Of a stretch of 64,000 nt of DNA, positions 59,106 through 64,000 are shown one piece after another. Under the pieces are notes generated by a model that was not told the DNA's origin, did no database searches, and was given only the letters and a program-made list of their open reading frames with translations. Position numbers and translations under genes: made by a program. The DNA is taken from contig NZ_JAPFFT010000002.1 in assembly GCF_026241105.1 (NCBI RefSeq), positions 62,001-126,000 on the forward strand, read 5' to 3'. This DNA comes from Arthrobacter rhizophilus. Lineage in GTDB: Bacteria > Actinomycetota > Actinomycetes > Actinomycetales > Micrococcaceae. Each line of letters starts with the position of its first letter. Position 1 is the stretch's first letter.

Positions 59106-60488
59106 ATGGCGTTGAAGAAAGTATTGTCAATTGTGTTGGCTGGCGGCGAAGGAAACCGCCTTATGCCATTGACGGCAGACAGGGCCAAACCTGCGGTGCC
59201 GTTTGCAGGGGGCTATCGTTTGATCGATTTCGCTCTCTCGAATCTGGTCAATTCGGGGTATCTGCAGATCGTGGTGTTGACCCAATACAAGTCGCACAGC
59301 CTTGACCGCCACATTTCCGAGACCTGGCGGATGTCCACCCAGTTGGGCAAGTACGTGGCCTCGGTTCCCGCCCAACAGCGCGTGGGCAAGAGCTGGTTCC
59401 TCGGCAGCGCGAATGCCATCTACCAGTCCCTGAACCTGATTCACGACGCCAGCCCCGACATTGTGGTGGTTGTCGGAGCGGACCACGTCTACCGCATGGA
59501 CTTCCAGCAGATGGTCCAACAACACGTGGCCAGCGGAGCCAAAGCCACGGTCGCCGCCGTCCGCCAGCCGCTGAACATGGCCAACCAGTTCGGTGTGATC
59601 GAGGTCGACAAAAACGATCCCCAGAAGATCTCAGCGTTCGTGGAAAAGCCTGCAGAAACAGAGGGCCTCGCGGCAGATCCCACGCAGTTCCTTGCCTCCA
59701 TGGGCAACTACGTATTCGATGCCGACGCACTGGTGGAAGCACTTCGCATCGATGCGGAGCGTCTGGACACCAAGCACGACATGGGCGGCGATATCATCCC
59801 TTACTTCGTTGGGCAGGGCGAAGCAGGCGTCTACGATTTCACGCTCAACGACATTCCGGGATCCACCGACCGCGACCGCACCTACTGGCGCGATGTAGGC
59901 ACCATCGATTCGTTCTATGACGCGCACATGGACTTGATTTCACCCGTCCCTGTGTTCAACCTGTACAACTCGGAATGGCCCATCTACACGCGGCAGAGCG
60001 TTTCACCGCCAGCCAAGTTTGTTAGGGGCGACAACAACACGGTCGGCACGGCGCTGGACTCCATCGTGGCCAGCGGCTCCGTGATCTCCGGCGGAATCGT
60101 GGAAGGATCCGTCCTCTCCAACGATGTCTACGTTGGACCGGCAAGCAGGATCCAGGACTCTGTGTTGATGGACAAAGTGCGCATCGGCGAAGGCGCAGTG
60201 GTCAAGCGAACCATCATCGACAAGAACGTGAAGGTTCCTGCCGGGGCTGCCATTGGCCTGGATGCCGACCTCGACCGTGCCCGCGGCTTCAAGGTCACCG
60301 AATCCGGAATCACGGTACTCGCCAAGGGTCAAGTGGTACCGGAGCCTGACGCTTCCGAGCTCTCCCTGGCTGCCGAATACCGGCTCTCCGTACCTGAGGC
60401 GATCAAAGCCGCCACAGAGAAATTCCCCGACATCCGGGATTCGGCCGAGCAGGTCACCAAAATCCAGGCTTCCTCGGTAGAAGTCTGA
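59106..60488 (+). CDS. glgC: Glucose-1-phosphate adenylyltransferase
   Basis: 460 aa. It makes ADP-glucose for glycogen, maltose-1-phosphate and trehalose routes. The N-terminal nucleotidyltransferase domain has [43 protein letters not shown] and FVEKPAET, then the DVGTIDSFY motif. The C-terminal left-handed beta-helix starts about residue 315 ([35 protein letters not shown]). ATG 59106 has AGGGAGAG 10 nt upstream. Longer frames begin inside the promoter. An intrinsic terminator follows. Confidence 0.96.
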   Translation: MALKKVLSIVLAGGEGNRLMPLTADRAKPAVPFAGGYRLIDFALSNLVNSGYLQIVVLTQYKSHSLDRHISETWRMSTQLGKYVASVPAQQRVGKSWFLGSANAIYQSLNLIHDASPDIVVVVGADHVYRMDFQQMVQQHVASGAKATVAAVRQPLNMANQFGVIEVDKNDPQKISAFVEKPAETEGLAADPTQFLASMGNYVFDADALVEALRIDAERLDTKHDMGGDIIPYFVGQGEAGVYDFTLNDIPGSTDRDRTYWRDVGTIDSFYDAHMDLISPVPVFNLYNSEWPIYTRQSVSPPAKFVRGDNNTVGTALDSIVASGSVISGGIVEGSVLSNDVYVGPASRIQDSVLMDKVRIGEGAVVKRTIIDKNVKVPAGAAIGLDADLDRARGFKVTESGITVLAKGQVVPEPDASELSLAAEYRLSVPEAIKAATEKFPDIRDSAEQVTKIQASSVEV

Positions 60489-60519
60489 CCCAGGCTCCAG
60501 GAACCAAGAGCAGCCCACG

Positions 60520-60567
60520 GCCTCTCCGGCGACAACAGGTATTCAGCCTCTGTCGCCGGGGAGGCTT
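60520..60567 (+). terminator. Terminator of glgC
   Basis: A 15-bp inverted repeat (60520-60534 with 60551-60565, one G-T pair) followed by TTTGC. Confidence 0.75.
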
Positions 60568-60584
60568 TGCTGTGCCGGACCCTG

Positions 60585-60590
60585 TAAAAT
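60585..60590 (+). promoter_or_regulatory. Leaderless -10 box for the zinc-ribbon SDR gene
   Basis: TAAAAT ends 7 nt before ATG 60598. No Shine-Dalgarno sequence. Confidence 0.6.
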
Positions 60591-60597
60591 TGAGCCA

Positions 60598-62049
60598 ATG
60601 AGCCCCGCCGATTTGACGCCTGAAGAGATCCAGGCCGCCCTCAAGGTCCTGAATACAATCCACGTTTATGACGAGGAGCACCCTGACTACGTCGCCGTCC
60701 GTCGTGCCACGGGGAAGATGTTCAAGGCCGTCAAGCGCCACCGCCGGGTCACCAAACGGGACGAGATCGCGGAAGCCGACCGCGCGGTCCTCGCCTTGAC
60801 TGCCACTGCGGCCCCGGACAGGATCGACGACGAGACGCGCGGCAACAAGCTAGCCACCTCTGCCACGGGCGAAATCGCTGGCCATCTCATCCGCTCGAGG
60901 CCCTGCTACATCTGTAAACAGCACTACACGCAGGTAGATGCGTTCTACCACCAGCTGTGTCCGGAATGTGCGGCCTTCAGCCACAGCAAGCGCGATGCCC
61001 GTACCGAGTTGAGCGGACGCCGTGCGCTGCTCACGGGCGGCCGCGCCAAGATCGGCATGTACATCGCCCTGCGCTTGCTCCGCGACGGCGCACACACTAC
61101 TATCACCACCCGTTTTCCCAAGGACGCCGCACGCCGCTTTGCAGCCATGGAGGACAGCGCGGACTGGTTGCACCGGCTCAGGATTGTGGGCATCGATCTC
61201 CGCGACCCTTCGCAGGTCATGGCCCTCACCGACTCACTCAATGAAGCCGGTCCCCTCGACATCATCATCAACAACGCCGCCCAGACGGTCCGCCGTTCCG
61301 GGAACGCGTACAAACCCTTGGTGGACGCCGAGGACGAGCCACTGCCGGAGGCCCTGCAAGCGGCCAATGGCGGTCCGGAGCTGGTCACGTTCGGACACGC
61401 CCACGACAAACATCCCTTGGCCATCACCCATAGCGTCACCGAGCGTCCGGTACTGGCAGGAGATGCGATTACCTCGCTCGCCCTGTCCACTGGCTCCGCG
61501 TCGTTGGAGCGAATCGCTACAGGCACCGCGATCGACGCCGGCGGATTGGTCCCCGACCTTGCGACGATCAACAGCTGGACCCAAGTGGTCGACGAAGTCG
61601 ATCCCCTGGAGATGCTCGAGGTTCAGCTTTGCAACGTCACGGCGCCATTCCTCCTGGTCAGCCGGCTCCGCGAGGCCATGAAGCGCTCCACGGCACGCCG
61701 AAAATACATCGTGAACGTCTCAGCGATGGAAGGGCAGTTTTCCCGCGCCTACAAGGGCCCCGGGCACCCGCATACCAACATGGCAAAGGCTGCGTTGAAC
61801 ATGATGACGCGGACCAGCGCGCAAGAGATGCTGGACCTTGACGGGATCCTGATGACCGCCGTCGACACCGGTTGGATCACGGACGAACGTCCGCACTACA
61901 CCAAAGTCCGGCTCATGGAGGAAGGCTTCCACGCACCGCTCGACCTCGTGGATGGAGCAGCGCGCGTCTACGACCCCATAGTCATGGGCGAAAACGGCGA
62001 AGACCAGTACGGCGTCTTCCTGAAGGACTACAAGCCCTCCCCCTGGTAA
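60598..62049 (+). CDS. Atypical SDR-fold protein with an N-terminal zinc ribbon
   Basis: 483 aa. Residues 1-100 are helical and basic. A C-X2-C-X14-C-X2-C zinc ribbon follows (Cys103, 106, 121, 124), then a Rossmann SDR core with LLTGGRAKIG (144-153) and DIIINNAAQT (221-230). About 130 residues are inserted between this and the active-site region. Ser375 (VNVSAMEG) and Lys397 are kept, but the Tyr of YxxxK is Thr393 (TNMAK). The final part runs to the very C-terminus as in SDRs. It looks like an enzyme with altered chemistry, or a nucleotide-binding protein. I do not recognise a characterised relative. Leaderless. Confidence 0.8.
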   Translation: MSPADLTPEEIQAALKVLNTIHVYDEEHPDYVAVRRATGKMFKAVKRHRRVTKRDEIAEADRAVLALTATAAPDRIDDETRGNKLATSATGEIAGHLIRSRPCYICKQHYTQVDAFYHQLCPECAAFSHSKRDARTELSGRRALLTGGRAKIGMYIALRLLRDGAHTTITTRFPKDAARRFAAMEDSADWLHRLRIVGIDLRDPSQVMALTDSLNEAGPLDIIINNAAQTVRRSGNAYKPLVDAEDEPLPEALQAANGGPELVTFGHAHDKHPLAITHSVTERPVLAGDAITSLALSTGSASLERIATGTAIDAGGLVPDLATINSWTQVVDEVDPLEMLEVQLCNVTAPFLLVSRLREAMKRSTARRKYIVNVSAMEGQFSRAYKGPGHPHTNMAKAALNMMTRTSAQEMLDLDGILMTAVDTGWITDERPHYTKVRLMEEGFHAPLDLVDGAARVYDPIVMGENGEDQYGVFLKDYKPSPW

Positions 62050-62074
62050 TCCCAGGTGGAGGGCCGCGGGCCGC

Positions 62075-62926
62075 TCACGTCAATCGCGTTATCTCAACGG
62101 TCACGGTCAGGCCTGAGCCGCCGCCGCCGGACAAAATGCCCTTCAAGGGCGGAACATCCCGGTAGTCCCGGCCCCGCGCCACAGTGACGTGGAGATCTCC
62201 GGCAGGCTTGTGGTTGGTGGGATCCCAACTGCGCCATTCGCCGTCCCACCATTCCAGCCACGCGTGGGATTGGCCTGCGACCGTTTCGCCAATCTCGGCC
62301 GTGGGCCGCGGATGGATGTAACCGGACACGTACCGGGCTGGAATGCCGCAGCTGCGAAGCGAGCCGATGGCCAAGTGGGCCAGGTCCTGGCAGACTCCTT
62401 GACGCTGATTCCAGGCTTCCTCGGCGTTGGTGGTGACGCCGGTGGTGCCCTTCACGTAGCTCATTTCGCCGCGCATCCATTCGAAAACCGCCATGGCTGT
62501 CTCGTGCGGGTTCTTGCCGGCCACGACGGTGGGAATGATGCCGAGGACTTCCTCCCCTGGACCGCTGAGCTGCGACTGCGGCAGCCAATCGCTGAACTGG
62601 TCCCGGATCTCGTCCGAGCCCATCACATCCCAGCCAACGATCTCTTCGTCCAGGGCCACGCGTTCCACCCGGTGGACTTCAACGGTGGTAGTGGCCAACA
62701 CCTCGAGGCGCTCGTGCGGCATCTGCATATCGAACGCGGTCACGCGGGTGCCCCAATAATCACGGTAGGTGCTCACGGCAGCCTGCGACGGCGTGATCTT
62801 CAGTGAGGATTCAAGGACCACCTGTTGCGGATCGGTCAACGGCGTCATGCGTGCCTCGTTGTACGACAGAGTCACGCGCCGGTTGTATTTGTAGGCCGTC
62901 TTGTGGACGATGCTCAGCCTGGTCAT
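62075..62926 (-). CDS. Transglutaminase-like cysteine protease family protein
   Basis: 283 aa. An N-terminal beta domain (RLSIVHKTAYKYNRRVTLSYNEARM) precedes the transglutaminase core with the catalytic Cys in QRQGVCQDLAHLAIGSLRSCGIPARYVSGYIH, His in AGQSHAWLEWW and Asp in WRSWDPTNHK. This is the Bacteroidetes/actinobacterial type found next to alpha-E and ATP-grasp genes. The stop of the alpha-E gene overlaps its ATG (ATGA), so the two are coupled. The likely reactions are peptide cleavage or cross-linking, with no substrate known. Confidence 0.92.
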   Translation of the reverse strand: MTRLSIVHKTAYKYNRRVTLSYNEARMTPLTDPQQVVLESSLKITPSQAAVSTYRDYWGTRVTAFDMQMPHERLEVLATTTVEVHRVERVALDEEIVGWDVMGSDEIRDQFSDWLPQSQLSGPGEEVLGIIPTVVAGKNPHETAMAVFEWMRGEMSYVKGTTGVTTNAEEAWNQRQGVCQDLAHLAIGSLRSCGIPARYVSGYIHPRPTAEIGETVAGQSHAWLEWWDGEWRSWDPTNHKPAGDLHVTVARGRDYRDVPPLKGILSGGGGSGLTVTVEITRLT

Positions 62927-63849
62927 GAAACTTCTCCCACCCAGGCCAGTTCATCCGCCTGATTGAAGTACTTACGGGAAATCGCGTCGGAGGCCTGCGT
63001 TACTGCCTTCTGAACCCGGTCCATGTGCTCGGGCAACTCGGACATGAGATCGTCCGTGCGGTGGAACTCAAGGAACGTGCGGGCCTGGCCGACGATCCGA
63101 CGGGCGTCATTGATGAAGCCCACCCGCTGGGCGGAGGGATCCAATTTGGCAAGGCACTCGTCGGCGTCGCGCAGGGCGAAGACGATGGAGCGTGGGAACA
63201 AACGGTCCAGCAGGAGGAACTCGGCAGCGTGCTGGTCTCCGAAAGCAGCACGGCGGGTCCGCAGGAACGACTCGTATGCGCCAGCGCAGCGCAGCATGTT
63301 CACCCAGGACATTCCAGCGGAGAGGACATCCCTGGTGGACAGCATCCGCGCGGTCATGTCGGCACGTTCGAGCGAGCGGCCGAGCACCAGGAAAAGCCAG
63401 CTTTCGTCGTGGCTCACAGTGGTGTCCGCGAGGCCCCTGACCATGGCGGTGCGTTCCAGTACCCAGTTGCAGAAACGGTACGTACCCACGACGTCTTTAC
63501 GGTGCTGGTTCAGCCCGTAGTACGTGGTGTTCAGGCTCTCCCACAACGAAGACGACACGGTCTCCCGTGCCCGGCGCGCGTTCTCGCGCGCAGCCCCCAG
63601 CGAACCCGCGATGGAGGTGGCACTCGTCTTGTCGTAGGCGAGGGCGTGAAGCAGCTCGGGCAAGCCGAAATCTTCACTCTGCGGCCTGGCCCCCATGACA
63701 GCAAGGAGTTCCCTCGCCACGCTGCGTTGCTCTTCGAGCGGAAGGTGGTTCAGTCGTTCGAGATGGACGTCCAGGATTCTGGCCGTTCCGTCGGCGCGCT
63801 CCACATAGCGGCCGATCCAGAAAAGGGATTCAGCAATACGGCTCAGCAT
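62923..63849 (-). CDS. Alpha-E domain-containing protein
   Basis: 308 aa, all helical. MLSRIAESLFWIGRYVERADGTARILDVH is the typical start of the alpha-E (DUF403) family, followed by RENARRARETVSSSLWESLNTTY, FLVLGRSLERADMTARMLSTRD and SIVFALRDADECLAKL. The family is almost always coded beside a transglutaminase and a circularly permuted ATP-grasp protein, and its biochemical job is not known. GAAGGAGG lies just upstream of ATG. It is coupled to the transglutaminase gene. Confidence 0.92.
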   Translation of the reverse strand: MLSRIAESLFWIGRYVERADGTARILDVHLERLNHLPLEEQRSVARELLAVMGARPQSEDFGLPELLHALAYDKTSATSIAGSLGAARENARRARETVSSSLWESLNTTYYGLNQHRKDVVGTYRFCNWVLERTAMVRGLADTTVSHDESWLFLVLGRSLERADMTARMLSTRDVLSAGMSWVNMLRCAGAYESFLRTRRAAFGDQHAAEFLLLDRLFPRSIVFALRDADECLAKLDPSAQRVGFINDARRIVGQARTFLEFHRTDDLMSELPEHMDRVQKAVTQASDAISRKYFNQADELAWVGEVS

Positions 63850-63922
63850 GGGGCTGTGCCTCCTTCGGGTCCTGCGTTGTGGCGATGAATGTCATCCGGT
63901 CCGTGCACCATGGCGAGGCCGG

Positions 63923-64000
63923 TCACTGCTGCTGGTCCGACTGGCGATCCCGCCAGTTGCTTTCAACGGGCCATACCGAGACCTGCTCACGGACCGTGAT
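63923..64000 (-). CDS. C-terminal tail of a gene entering from the right, probably circularly permuted ATP-grasp protein
   Basis: 25 codons and a TGA at 63925-63923, ending DRQSDQQQ. The frame is open to the window edge. Identity rests on context: alpha-E and transglutaminase genes directly downstream are usually led by a circularly permuted ATP-grasp gene. The tail alone carries no diagnostic motif. Confidence 0.45.
   Translation of the reverse strand: MTVREQVSVWPVESNWRDRQSDQQQ

Noticed and set aside
1..64000. Search for CRISPR arrays, transposases, integrases and prophage genes
   Set aside because: No regularly spaced repeats and no such protein motifs were seen anywhere in the window.

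Overview
The window is high-GC actinobacterial chromosome. The gene content points to the Arthrobacter/Paenarthrobacter/Pseudarthrobacter group (Micrococcaceae). The evidence is a complete Pup-proteasome locus with a natural PafB-PafC fusion, mycothiol ligase mshC, RbpA, a qcrCAB/ctaE respiratory operon and many leaderless genes. Gene order resembles two Mycobacterium tuberculosis segments as I remember them: trpD/ctaE-qcrCAB, and rbpA/ppm1 followed by helY-tatC-tatA-paf-prc-pup-dop-mpa-trmI-PAC2-mshC-uppP. Nearly all of the window looks like core genome. I see no transposase, prophage or CRISPR array.

Layout: 1-0.75 kb, the end of a GntR/HutC regulator. 0.85-5.2 kb, ctaE-qcrCAB for the bc1-aa3 branch, divergent from trpD. 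6.4-10.8 kb, small single genes (RAM-domain protein, DUF3054, two VOC proteins, a LysE exporter, an LCP ligase). 11.1-14.1 kb, an overlapping type III PKS/methyltransferase/FAD-hydroxylase operon, the only clear specialised-metabolism locus. 14.2-20.4 kb, a lipoprotein, peptide deformylase, S9 peptidase, RlmA-like methyltransferase and an NfeD/SPFH pair. 20.5-21.9 kb, rbpA with a sigma-A and a sigma-R-like promoter, convergent with a polyprenol-phosphate mannose synthase. 22.3-40 kb, one minus-strand block: amidohydrolase, HelY, TatC, TatA, a small membrane protein, PafBC, two FKBPs, PafA, PrcA, PrcB, Pup, Dop, Mpa and TrmI.

40-49.4 kb holds a site-2 protease, HAD phosphatase, PAC2 protein, MshC, UppP, aldo/keto reductase, two small conserved proteins, an acyl-CoA dehydrogenase and an M20 peptidase. 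tRNA-Leu(GAG) lies at 49.6 kb, followed by an AT-rich junction and a patatin-like gene with a possible 19-residue leader peptide. 51-57.6 kb is a fatty-acyl module (MaoC, FabG4, thiolase) divergent from a TetR regulator and an acyl-CoA oxidase. A single palindrome contains both -10 boxes there. 57.8-60.5 kb has divergent glgA(glgM)/glgC. 60.6-62 kb encodes an unusual zinc-ribbon SDR without the usual catalytic Tyr. The end holds transglutaminase and alpha-E genes and probably the tail of a third gene of that cluster.

A recurring theme is leaderless expression. About nineteen starts have a TANNNT-type -10 box 5-8 nt (mostly 6-7) before ATG/GTG and no Shine-Dalgarno sequence. This fixes several start codons. 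The proteasome genes instead use tightly coupled junctions.
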